A stretch of 64,000 bases of DNA from NCBI GenBank assembly GCA_009801085.1, contig VNWV01000002.1, forward strand, positions 248,001 through 312,000, given 5' to 3'. This DNA is from Lasiodiplodia sp. COLG20 (taxonomy: Eukaryota > Ascomycota > Dothideomycetes > Botryosphaeriales > Botryosphaeriaceae). Positions 1-10,212 of the stretch are shown piece after piece. The first letter of the stretch is position 1. Every line of letters begins with the position of its first letter. The notes under the pieces are model-generated. The model made no database searches, was not told the origin of the DNA, and worked only from the letters and a program-made list of their open reading frames with translations. Made by a program: the position numbers and the translations under genes.

Positions 1-2172
1 TACACCGATCCGAATGCTCCCAAGCCGTGCGCCATGTTCGTGCGCAAGGGAATATGCAAGTTTGGCAAAGGCTGCAGGTTCAGCCATCTCCCGAAGGGTT
101 CCGACACCCCCCAGGTGCCTCAGATCAAGACGAAGACCAAGGAAAACTGGAGGGACGGCAATGCCTTCGCCGACGATTGGGGGAATAATGCCCCTGAAAC
201 AGCCTATGGGGATGATTGGGGCGCCAGCTCCAAGAAGCCAGCCAGCTTTACCGATGACTGGGGAAAGGTTCCTAAACCAAGGCAAGGCTCCGCCATCCAG
301 TCCAGGTTCGCCGATGACTGGAGGGAAAACTCGAGGCCTTCGACTGCCGGGTTTGCTGAGGATTGGGGCAATGGTCCTCAGCAAAATTCCAGGACCGGAT
401 CCATCTCGAACAACAGTCTGTCTTCCCGTGCCCAGAAGCCAGGCTCAATTTCCGAACTTAGCATGGGCTCTCGTTATCAGGAAGAGATTAAGCCACATCC
501 AACTGAGGCTCCCCATAGCAGGTGGGCGTCGGATACTCCGGAGTCGCCCAAGACGAAGGACCCTATGCCCCCTCCTGAACGGCCCCAGCCGAAGAAGTTC
601 AACGGCGCCTTCACCACCGCCGCAGACCTGCCGCGCCCGACGCCCGAGACCGAAGGTATGATTCCCGTCAACAAGTACGGTGACCGTTTGGACTTCTATC
701 TCCCGCGTCCCACGGCCGAAGAGTATGCCGCGTATAATTCTATGGCCAAGGAGCCTGGAAGGAAGCCCTGCAACGAATATCAGCTTCGCGGTCACTGCCC
801 CGCTCTTGCCGCCGGCAATGACTGCGAATATGACCACAACCCGCTCAGCCCGGAACTTTTCCATGTTTTGAAGGTCATTGTGCAAGGCTACCCGTGTCCG
901 AAGCAAGGCGCCTGCCGCAAGTCGGATTGCTACAACGGCCACGTCTGCCAGCGCCCGGGCTGTCGCGGCATATATCCCTGCAAGTTCAAGAACGACTACC
1001 GCGCGCACAACCTGGATCCCAAGGTCGCCGAGTGGGTTCCTGCCATTGACATAGCAGAACGCGAGCCGGACGACGCATCCAGTGTCACCATGGGCGACGC
1101 AGTGCCGGAAGTCGAACCGAAGAAAGCCCCTTCTGTAGCTAGTGACATCAAGCCGGAGGTGCCGGAATGGCACCCGGAGTCAGCGGCGTGGAATCCCGAC
1201 GCGTCGGATTGGAATCCTCAACCTGCCAACAGGAGCTGGAAGCCGACGGCAGCCGAGTGGAAGCCCGACACTACCACCACCACCACTGCCACCACCATTT
1301 CAGCCTTCGACCTAAACAACAGCACCTGGAAGCCGGCCGTCTCCAGCTGGAACCCCAACGCGACCGTCTGGAAGTCCAGCCAAGTCGACCGCAGCGACAT
1401 CGACAGTGATTCCGACAGCATCGCGCCGCAACCGGAAAAGGAGATTCTCGACCTCGGCGCCGACGACGGCGACAACAACGCCGTTAGTAGCATCTTCTCG
1501 CCCAAGGCCCGCGACGGCCGCCTCGACAGCGTCGTGCAGAACGCCGGTGCCGGCGCCTCGAAGCAACAAGAGCAGCAGGCCACCACCAAGGCGCCCCTTG
1601 TCGACACCACCGCCGCCGCCGCCCAAGCCAACGGAGGCGGCTCCCCCTCGAACGATGTCAGCAGCAGCCAGTCCCCGGCCCCGCAACAGCAGCATCCGGA
1701 ACCTGAGACCAACCTGATGGACGATGACTGGGGCAACCCGCCCGACGGCGCGGGCATGACGTTCGCCGAGACGGCCGAGCCCGTCAGCTTCGACGACGAC
1801 TGGGGCAGCGCGCCGCCGGGCGTCGACAACCCAGTCCTGGCCGAAGATCCTGTGGATTTCGCCGATGACTGGGGCCCGAGCACGAAGAAGGCTGCGCCGG
1901 CGAAGAAAGGAGGACAACAGGGATTTTCCCGCCAACAGAACCACGGAGGCCAGGCCAACCACGGTAGCAATCATTCCGGGCCGATGTGGTGAGTATGCTG
2001 GCTTTGGTTCTCACATCATCCATCCCATGTTCCTTTGTTTTTTCTTCTCTACTACTTACAAAGAACCTCTGGTAACATCGTACTTCTTGACGATAGGCCC
2101 TCGGAATTGGAGAGGCAGCAGAAACAGAAGAACGACTATGACCACCTCTTGTGGGTGAGGACGGTCGACTAG
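1..2172 (+). CDS. CCCH zinc-finger protein with DDWG and WNP/WKP repeats (5' end outside window)
   Basis: The reading frame is open from base 1, so the start lies upstream. Exons are <1-1988 and 2097-2172; the intron 1989-2096 begins GTGAGT and ends AG, and splicing rebuilds the Trp codon and adds a 24-residue basic/acidic tail ending TVD. Without splicing the frame ends by chance at 1992 inside the donor site. The first residues form a CX8CX5CX3H zinc finger. A second Cys/His cluster at about 770-1010 contains CX8CX8CX3H and further CX5C and CX4CX3H elements. CCCH fingers usually bind RNA, so a role in mRNA metabolism is inferred. The rest is low-complexity: about eight acidic DDWG or EDWG motifs on both sides of the fingers, and a central run (about 1160-1380) of W-N/K-P motifs spaced 7-10 residues. 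Three DDWG motifs recur near the C-terminus. Function of the Trp motifs is unknown. Confidence 0.9.
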
Positions 2173-2350
2173 AACTTCTGTCTGGCATGCAGAGCAGAGA
2201 ACCCAACAAAAAACAAATTTTAACTGGTCCCGGAGACCATCTGCAGCTGTTTGCTCTTTGACAAACCAAAAAGCCAAACATTAAAAAACAAAAAGTGTGA
2301 AGAATGCAAAAGGACGACGATTCTTTCTTTCCGACAACAATCCAACCAAA

Positions 2351-2566
2351 CCTTCGGACTGGCTCAAGGCCGAAAGAGATTCACAAACAAACTACAACTT
2401 ACAAAACGACACCAAGGGAAGAGAGCTGATGAGATAACGAGGGGTGACCGGGGAAAGCGAAGATGCTAGCTACTTTGAGGGGAAGCCGTAGCTCTGCAGC
2501 AAAAAACGGACCTTCCCTCCTCGAGCTAGCTCATCTCGATCCCCTTCACCCCTTCGGACTGGCTCA
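2351..2566 (+). repeat. 16-nt direct repeat pair 200 nt apart
   Basis: The 16-mer CCTTCGGACTGGCTCA occurs exactly at 2351-2366 and 2551-2566, downstream of the CCCH gene. It lies in probable 3' UTR or intergenic DNA. Confidence 0.7.
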
Positions 2567-2567
2567 C

Positions 2568-2604
2568 AGCGCGCGCTTGTTCGACGAAAGAGCACGCGCG
2601 CGCT
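2568..2604. other. CG-rich inverted repeat (possible hairpin)
   Basis: AGCGCGCGC (2568-2576) and GCGCGCGCT (2596-2604) are perfect reverse complements separated by 19 nt. It starts two bases after the second copy of the 16-nt direct repeat. A transcript hairpin near the end of the CCCH gene is possible but unproven. Confidence 0.5.
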
Positions 2605-3499
2605 ATGAGTTGACTTATAATAGTCCAGGACACTGACTGCCTCTCCTCTGGTTCTTTTTGACTGCGATTTCTCCGAATTTTATTACTTTACACGGGCCGC
2701 ACGCGCGAGAGGGGAGGGGACGAGACGTAGAGGTTGTGACAGGCGAAAGAGCTTGGAGGGAGAAGGGATGGGTCGAGCAGCTGAGATTCGCTATTATCGT
2801 CGACGTTCGTACTACCTACCGTACCGCACCGTACGGTCCCATCTTGCACTTCTTCTCCCTCCTTTCTTGAGTCTTCGCCTTACACGCACGATCTTTCCCT
2901 CTCCCCTTACGATTGCGGAATTTGAACGGGATAAAAGGGCTTGCGCTGCATTTTGGTTACGATGCCGGAAGTATCTTCTATCTTTTTTGCTTTTTGATAA
3001 TTTCCCCTTTTGTAAGAGAAGAAAAAACTTGTAGCGGGCGATGCTTTCGAGAACCTGTTGTATATAAGTAGAGGTGGGCAGATGGAGACGAAAGTAACGT
3101 GATAGGCTCGTACAAGAAATTCTTCGCGGAGGGGAAATTTGAGATGGCATAGTAAAGCTTTCGCTGCCTTTTAACTGTGTTGCGTGCTCTCAATGCGTTT
3201 TCTTACACGCCGAGCGCGAACATGATGTTTTGCAAGTTTCCGTGCCGGACTTCTAAGGTTCAGTATTCCATGACTGTCTATCGTACACAAGTACGAAAAG
3301 CGCTGTGCGGAGGAGTAGCAGTCGCAGGAGTAGTATCTTTTGGGCAACCTCTACTGAGAAAATGAGGCCGTAGAATATCGAGCGAGCTTCCATCCCGATC
3401 AACGCTTAGCTTCCGTAGGATCTATATCCGCAACCCGTAACTTGCAATAAATAATAGGAGGGAGTATCAAATAGGAAGAGAGGTGCATGCAAGCCGTTC
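2605..3499. other. Intergenic, no gene seen
   Basis: Only short, composition-biased ORFs occur on either strand and no splice-linked coding series was found. Several T/C-rich tracts are present. Confidence 0.5.
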
Positions 3500-4260
3500 T
3501 CAAATACAACGTGCTAGCTGATGAGATGTAAAGCGTGCTTTTCGACTCGGACTTGGGCGGCAATGGCGCGCATCTTCAGTAGCCTCTTGTACGAGGCGTT
3601 TGCTCATTCCGAGGACCATCCCGCGAATATTATGGTTTTCCATATCGTTGACTCGCAGTGTCGGTTGCCCGTCACGATTTAGCCATTTTTTGAGCTTTTG
3701 AAAATGTCTCTTGGGGATCTTCATTGTCAGAGGGCCAACCTGCTGGAAATGGTGACAGGTGTAAGCACGAAAGCAGAAGTCTGAGGGCAATTTGTGGTGC
3801 TTGGGGTCCGGTTGAAACACGGCTTGTCCATCTACCACATCGTATGCTCTGAGTCGCCAGTGAATGTCTCGTTGCTCAGAAGCAGTACCCAGAGAGAGTG
3901 ACTGGAGGCTCTAGGGGTGCTCGGGCAACCATTTTGGTTGGAGAGGAGGAGAGACGACTGGATAGTATGGTTGCTTCAGTGATGTAGACCCGGGTTTTTT
4001 TTTTTTTTTTCCTGGTTCAAGGTCCCTCCAGGAACTTCGCTTGATACGAAATTGTTGTCATTTCCTTGAGATGGTTGTCAAGCAACGCAGAACATTATTG
4101 TAGTCTGGATCATAGGGATGCCCAAACTTAACAAGTTCTGAATGTGTTCCATCGATTGCGAATTCCCAACCAGGGCTGCTTCCACCGTGTACTGCAGAGC
4201 TTCGATAGACTAGGAGAGTGCTTGGTCCGGTCCTGCGCCACACGCCTGGCTCTGACTGTT
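3500..4260 (-). pseudogene. Fragment resembling the 3' part of a fungal alpha/beta-hydrolase (SERAC1/PGAP1-like), decayed
   Basis: Two open stretches on the minus strand look protein-like. The upstream one (about 4260-4058) contains a segment with WEFAIDGTHSELVKFGHP and then DPDYNNVL. This pattern, an acidic loop, a His-Ser pair and V/CKF followed by DPxY, resembles the catalytic-His end of the lipase-like domains often found at the N-terminus of fungal STAND proteins. A plausible acceptor CAG sits just before it near 4260. It stops at 4058. A second open stretch (about 3905-3500) follows in a different frame beyond a 16-nt homopolymer (3995-4010) and carries no domain I recognise. No catalytic Ser region is visible upstream. 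I read it as a remnant; a small gene with unusual introns is the alternative. Confidence 0.3.
3995..4010. repeat. Homopolymer T(16)
   Basis: Sixteen consecutive T (A on the minus strand) lie between the two open stretches of the decayed minus-strand gene. Confidence 0.9.
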
Positions 4261-4653
4261 GAGAATATCAGTAATGCGTACTCATATTAACAATAAACTC
4301 TGATAATTACCTCAATAAAAACAGTCGGTGATTTTTTTTTGTCTTACAAAAGGTGGCAATTGAGACAAATATCTCGGAATCTTTCACTCTACTCCTACAT
4401 CCATCAAGAAGAGGGAGCAAGAGTCTCGAGTAAATACCGAGTAGGATTCGCCCCCACCATATCTATTAATGATTGAATTGCCATGCCTTAACTCCGTTCT
4501 CCAAAGAAGAGTAATCCAGCTGTGGTCGGAGGGGTTTATTGTTGGGGATTTTATTGTTAGCGCGCTCCACGGCAACCAGGGTGAAAGCCAGGCTTTGTCA
4601 TGGGATTTGGCCCTACCACATTACGTCCTTAGTTACTAGACCCAGACTATATA

Positions 4654-4900
4654 GTTGCGCAAAACCCCGCGCTTGCTATGCAGGCCCAACAACGCCAGGC
4701 AATGATGCACCAGCAGCAGCAACAACAGCAGAATTGAATGATGGGATTTCTGCGTGGTGAGAACCGGGGATTGACCCCGCAGCAAATGGCTGCCATGCAG
4801 GGAAACCCCCAGGCGCTTCAAGTAAACCTGCCACCGCACATCCGCGCGCAGCTCAAGAATCGAGAGAGCAGCAGCCGCCCGCGGTGAAGGTATCTAAGAG
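4654..4900 (+). pseudogene. Gln-rich fragment resembling the N-terminal region of a transcriptional co-regulator
   Basis: In frame 1 the translation runs through a MQAQQ...HQQQQQQQN segment, hits TGA at 4735-4737, then continues at once in the same frame with MMGFLRGENRGLTPQQM and LPPHIRAQL before another TGA near 4887. After about 4850 a neighbouring frame (REQQPPAVKVSKRN) looks more natural, suggesting an indel. Gln tracts with TPQQMAAM and LPPHIRAQL-type motifs recall the disordered ends of SWI/SNF- or Mediator-type subunits, but I cannot name the parent. It abuts the AAA ATPase remnant, so it looks like a copied host-gene piece placed in front of it. Confidence 0.35.
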
Positions 4901-4959
4901 GAACCGACGCGTCAAAGGCTTTCAGGAACCTCAAAACTACCCGGCGGGCGTCCCCGGGC

Positions 4960-7130
4960 GTGTCGGACAAGCTGGATGCCATCAAAGAGCCAAAAGTCAC
5001 AATCCAACCATACACCGAGGTGAAATGGCCCACGATCTATGAGGTTTCTGGGAGTGGATCCACCTGCTGGTACGAAGATCAGCCTCATTGGCTTCAAAGA
5101 CAAGACCGTCGAGTCGTTCTGGAAGGAGAGGAGCGAATATCCGACCGTAAAGGATTTCTTTCACGAAAGCTTGGATACGTCCCATTCATCGTGTTTCAAG
5201 AATTCAAGAACTTGCGACGCCCAGATGACTTCACCCAGCACGTTCAGAACTGGCCAACTCCAACATCATCAAATGTTTCGATCCTGATCATTTCAAAATA
5301 TCTTTCAGACAGGTTCGAAGCTCTTCTAGAGGCACACCGTGTGCTAAAGGAGAATGCGCACTTTTGGAGGATGGATGAGGTGGAGACTATAGAGCGGTGG
5401 GTGGTCGATAAAAGGTGGACCAATATCGACCATCTCTTTTTCCACTTCCAAGATCTATTTGAAAAAGGGTTGAATTCGAGAGCGGAAGATGATCGGGGTG
5501 AGACAGAGCTACTACTCAAATTCCTCAGGACCGAATTCAAGAGAAATCATGCGCACGCAAGAGAACTTCTCTCCCAGAAGAAAATCAGCAGGGACACGAT
5601 CTTCTATCTTTTCAAACCAAGGACTATCATCTAATCCCAGACAGCTTCCGGAATCAGAGGCCTGAAGCAGACGAAGTTTCTCTGCACTTCTTATTCAGGC
5701 TGGAATCTAGCTTGTCAAAGCTGGACATTCGATGGGCAATATCACTGGGAGAACAATACCCTATTTCTCAACGAGAAGGCTCTCAAGAGCGGCCATGTGG
5801 ATATTACATCATTGCCTTTCTACCCCCTCGATTACGCACAACCGGAAATTGACCAAAAGCTTCGTCGCAGAGGCAAGACTTTTGGGAAGTTTCGGGAACC
5901 AATCTACGTGGCCTATAGCGGTCTCAATATGCGAGGGGATTTTGCATATGTAAGTGTCTGTTGATAAGAGTTTTCTAACAGGTTTGCTGATGCCATCCAG
6001 AATCGAGCGAGGCTCCTGATAGATTCAGACACCTGGAAACGTTCCCAACAGGGCGCAACAGCCCTGAAAGGGGATATTCGGGATCACACCATCGCGGAAC
6101 CACCCGACAGGTTGTACGAAGCTCTGATGCTTCAGTATAGTCTTCAGTCGGCAGAGTTTCCATACCTAGTTCCTGAAAACATTACCGGCTTCAACATGCA
6201 GGACAATAAATGGGGTAAGAGAGTTCTCCGCAGAAATAGTCTAGTTTCTTACTAACTGGGTATGCCAAAGTGGACCTCCAAGTGGACAATATCTCCAAAG
6301 TCAAATGGGACAAGAAATCGTTTGACCACTTGGCAATTGCTGAGGAGAAGAAGGAAATGATCAAGGCTCGTGTTCTCAACAAGATTGCAAGGGACAAGAC
6401 AACTGATGTGGTGCCTGGTAAAGGTAACGGTTTGGTAGTACTACTACATGGAGGACCAGGAACTGGTAAAACCCTGACAGCAGAGAGCGTTGCCGACTTA
6501 GTGGAGAAACCGCTATATCGGGTCACATGTGGAGATATCGGAACGGATCCTCGTAAAGTCGAAGAATATCTGGAGAACGTGTTCTTCCTTGGTAAGATCT
6601 GGGACTGCGTGGTTCTCCTGGACGAAACCGATGTCTTTTTGGAACAACGATCTCTTTCCGACCTCGCAGGAAACGCCGTAGCCTCGGTGTTTCTACGAAT
6701 GCTCGAGTACTATGATGGAATTCTCATCCTAACGAGTAACCGTGTGGGAACATTCGACGAGGCCTTCAAATCACGAATTCAGCTCGCGCTGCATTACGAT
6801 TCACTTAATCGAGAGCAGCGGAAATACATCTGGAATACGTTCATAAAGCGTCTCGAAGAGCTCGATGAGCCTATCGAGGCGATGGACATATATACGAACA
6901 TCGAAGCACTCTCTGAAAAGCCATTGAATGGTCGGCAGATACGCAACGCCATCACGACAGCAAGGCAGCTTGCACTTTCCGAAAAGGAAAAGCTCAGTTC
7001 CAAGCATCTTCACAAGTCGATCAGAATTTCTGGTCACTTTGACGAATATCTCCAAGAGCTTCATGGGCCGGACGATAGGAGGATGCGGGATGAGGGAATT
7101 CGTCTGGCCCCGAAGAGCGATCCGAAATGA
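4960..7130 (+). pseudogene. AAA+ ATPase with DUF7025-like N-terminal region, disrupted by an in-frame stop
   Basis: Segments 4960-5949, 6001-6214 and 6271-7130 join in frame across introns 5950-6000 (GTAAGT..CAG) and 6215-6270 (GTAAGA..AAG, branch TACTAAC). The N-terminal half matches the fungal AAA family with a DUF7025-like domain (for example HVQNWPTPTSS, ENAHFWR, LFFHFQDLF). The C-terminal AAA module has Walker A GGPGTGKT, Walker B VVLLDETD, sensor-1 region ILILTSNR and an SRI arginine. A TAA at 5632-5634 interrupts the frame just after YLFKPRTII; homology resumes straight after it (SGIRGLKQ, then DITSLPFYPLDY), and no GT..AG intron can remove it. TAA is one C-to-T change from CAA. Between about 5041 and 5170 frame 2 (GFKDKTVESFWKERSEYP) looks more natural than frame 1, hinting at two compensating indels. 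If only the last part is translated, an ATPase module could still be made. Confidence 0.8.
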
Positions 7131-7486
7131 ATTCTTGTCGAGGAATTCTCCACTCTTCGCCCACCGGCAGGTTATACATACCTAGATGAGGGAAAGGCGA
7201 AGGTGAGGAGGGAAGGCCTTAGCGTATTGGGGATGTTGTTGCTGCTCCTGTCGTACTGTCTTTACATTGACGGCGTCTGGAATGAGTTTTTCTGGTTATA
7301 CAATCATATCACTGCCATCTGCAGGAGTGAAAATCTGTTTTACAGTGACCAAATATTCCCGAAGGGCGAATTTTCAGTTTTCATGCTTAGCCCACGTCCA
7401 AGAACACCGGCGAAACCCCACAGCCCTTTGACATAAATCATCAAATGACTACCCTGCCAGACAGCACACCATACCCCCCAACCCCA
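7131..7486. other. Convergent intergenic spacer
   Basis: This 356-nt spacer lies between the AAA remnant on plus and the P450 on minus, so it holds both 3' ends. No further gene seen. Confidence 0.5.
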
Positions 7487-9239
7487 TCACTCAACCGGCA
7501 GCGTTTCCCCAGTCCTCCTAAACTCAACCTTCGCGAGCGGATTGATGGCGACCTGATCGTCAAACTCGACATTCGCCGGCCTGCCCACCACGCCGGCCGG
7601 AAACCGCCAATCATAGCAAATCAGCAGGAACGCAAACGCCACCTTCGCCTCGTTAGCCGCAAAAAAGCGGCCAGGGCAAGCATGAGCGCCGTGGCCGAAC
7701 CCGAGGTGGTCGGCACTCGTCGTCACCAGCTGCCACGCGTTCTCCTGGCCGGGCATCTGGCGGCGTTCAAGGAAGCGACGACCATCGAACACATCCGGCG
7801 CCGCGTACACAGCCGGGTCGGCCATGCGGTCCGTCGAGCACGTGATGTACGCGCCTTTGGGCAGGACGGTGCCGTCGGCGAGCTGGACGCGCTTCTTGAC
7901 GCGGCGCGAGATGGAGACGACGGTGATGGGGTTGACGCGCTGCGACTCCTTCAAGAAGCTGTCCATCAGCTTCATCTTGTACAGCGCCGTCTTCTTCCAC
8001 CCTCCTTCTTCCTGCACCGCGCTCCGGATCTCCTCGCGCAGCGGCTCGACGTACTCCGGGTGCGCGCAGACGTCAAGGATGGCGTGCGCCAGCAGCATCG
8101 TCGTCGTGTGCATCGCCGCGCCCGTCAGCGCGAGCTGGTAGACAGTAAAATCGTACGGCTGCCCCTTCGCCACATCGTCAAGCCACCCGATGCTGTCGGC
8201 CGGACGCGGCAGCTTCCCGTCCTTTGCGTTCCTCAACCTCTCTTCTCTCCTTTTCAAAACAACCGGCTCAATGATCCCGTGCGCTTTCGCCGTGCTCCGC
8301 CGCAGGACGCGGCTCGCGGGCTGGAAGACGTTGACGAGCGGCCGCAGGAACCACGGCCACGCGCGCAGCCCGAGGCTGGCGGCGACGACGTGGTGCGTCC
8401 AGACGCCGGCCACCTCGAGCCAGTCGTCGCGCCGGCACAGCTCGGGCCCGATGAAGACGAGGGTGGCGAGGCGGGAGATGATGTAGAGGCAGTCGGCGTG
8501 CAGGTTGGCGGAATGCCATTCTTGATTGCTGTTGTCAGCTCCAGTCAGAAGGGAGGGGGAGAGGGGGAGGAGGGAACATGCCTTTCGATTCTCCCAGGCG
8601 ATCGGAAAGCGCGAGGGCAGCTTCCTGGGATAGCGCGCCTGTGATGCTGTCTGTTTTCGAGTATTTTGCGGTTGGCAAGGATATCAGACGTGAGGGGTGA
8701 TGGTGGTGAAGTCTTACTCAGAGATTGGGTGAGCTTCGTTCTGATGGTGTCGGCCAGGAGAGGCGTCCGGAACGCCTTGAAGGCCTCGAATCCAGTCATG
8801 TGTCCGAAGAACTCCTGGCAGAGTGTCAGACGTAGTAGCGGAGAGAGGTGATTGCGCGTACATCCGAGATGTGCTCGCCCAGGTGCAAGTCAGGGTGGTT
8901 ACGAATCTCATCCACATAACTGTTGGGCAAAACTATTTTTGGGCCAGTCGATGTAATAATCTGGAAGGGGCCAGAAAACTACGAGTCCGATGAGAGAACA
9001 TTTCTTGTGACCCTGGAATCCAAACGAACCCTTTGGATGCCCTCCTCTATGACCTTCCGTGCATTTTGTCGGAAGTTTGCTTTGGTTTTGTGGAGCCAGA
9101 AGTCGTTTTGGATTCTGCCAACGATGGGAAATCCCGGATACGGCGCGTCTGACCGGAAGAAAAAGGAGGCTAAAGCAAGAAGAACAATGACGATGGATAC
9201 GTTTGCCCAATAAGTGTCAATGTCGATAGTGGCGGCCAT
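7487..9239 (-). CDS. Cytochrome P450 monooxygenase (CYP68/ent-kaurene-oxidase-like)
   Basis: Five exons on the minus strand: 9239-9030, 8978-8862, 8814-8718, 8650-8582, 8520-7487. The model is in frame and gives 508 residues. The N-terminus carries a membrane anchor (VSIVIVLLALASFFF), so an ER location is expected. The oxygen-binding helix has LTGAAMHTTT near residue 290, the ExxR motif is ESQR at about 356, and the heme-Cys motif FGHGAHACPG puts the Cys ligand at about 446. The FGHGxxACPGRFFA form is typical of CYP68-type and related fungal P450s in secondary metabolism. Introns are 51, 47, 67 and 61 nt. Intron 1 uses the weaker donor GTTCGT. Intron 4 begins GCATGT, so it is a GC-AG intron; no GT alternative keeps the reading frame into EWHSANLH. 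No other biosynthetic gene is adjacent, so the substrate is unknown. Confidence 0.93.
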
Positions 9240-10212
9240 TCTAACGATATAAAATTGCTTAATGTTGAGATATCTTTTTGGTGCGAGCTAGTCCAATAAA
9301 TATATATATATCCCTTAACCTTTTTTGCCTTCGGTTTGGAGTAGCTTCCTTCTCCGAGTAATACATAGTAGGCCACCACGGCCCGGACTCGGGTAGCTGC
9401 CGAACCGGCCGTGTTCCTCGTATTTAAAAGTTATCGGGGAAAAACGGGCTACCTAATCTTTATACAGCTTTCTGAGAGGTGGGGCCGACGAGATAGTCCA
9501 ACATTATAGAACAAGACTCTGAATTAGGAAGGCCCGGATAGCGATCTATGTGGGGCCGACCCGGAATACCCCTGTCAAGTTGCCTCAGAAGCTCTTCTAA
9601 GGCAACCTGTTCCGTAAGTCGGATCTACGGATCGATGATTCGCCGAGAAAGTAGAGAGAAGCTAATTACGACGTCTAGATTCGTAGATCGGAAGACTCTC
9701 CATCGATTACCCGATATAATGCACTCTACGATGCACATTTCATTAGATTGTCAAGCATAAATTTGTTTCGGCGCGGAGAGGGGTTTTTTAGGTTACCGAA
9801 TGATAAGAACTCGAACATCATCCAACCGTTGATCATGCTGAGGAGTATTTCAGCGTCAGAGGCAATGATTGTGAGGTGCAAATCTGCCTGAGAGTCGGTT
9901 TCTGTCCTCGCCTCTGCACTTCAGACCTGAGCAACAGGCGAGTACCCGAATCAAAAAGATAATATAATCGACAGAACATCTGATGATGCGACAAGCTATG
10001 TATGTTAGCGTATAATAATTCTATCAAACCTGAGCTCTGCTAAACAGTGGCGCTGTATGCTTCGCTTGAGTCGTCTTATCTGGATTGCAGCTTAGTGATG
10101 TGGCTGAGCTGATTACCTAACGTTCCATCCAGCCACACCTCTCAGCCTTGCAAGTCACAACTCACAATACCTTCATCCCACCAGCCAACCGTGTGAAGCC
10201 TACCTCTCGCCA
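9240..10212. other. Intergenic, no gene seen
   Basis: The divergent spacer between the P450 and a HET gene. ORFs are short and unlike protein. A TATATATATA run near 9300 lies about 60 nt upstream of the P450 start and may belong to its promoter. The 9380-9800 part looks like old repeat debris, but I could not assign it. Confidence 0.45.

Noticed and set aside
445..1173. Long minus-strand ORF inside the CCCH gene
   Set aside because: Antisense shadow of the coding frame; no domain.
7445..8644. 399-codon plus-strand ORF across the P450
   Set aside because: Arg/Val/Asp-rich antisense shadow of the P450 exons.
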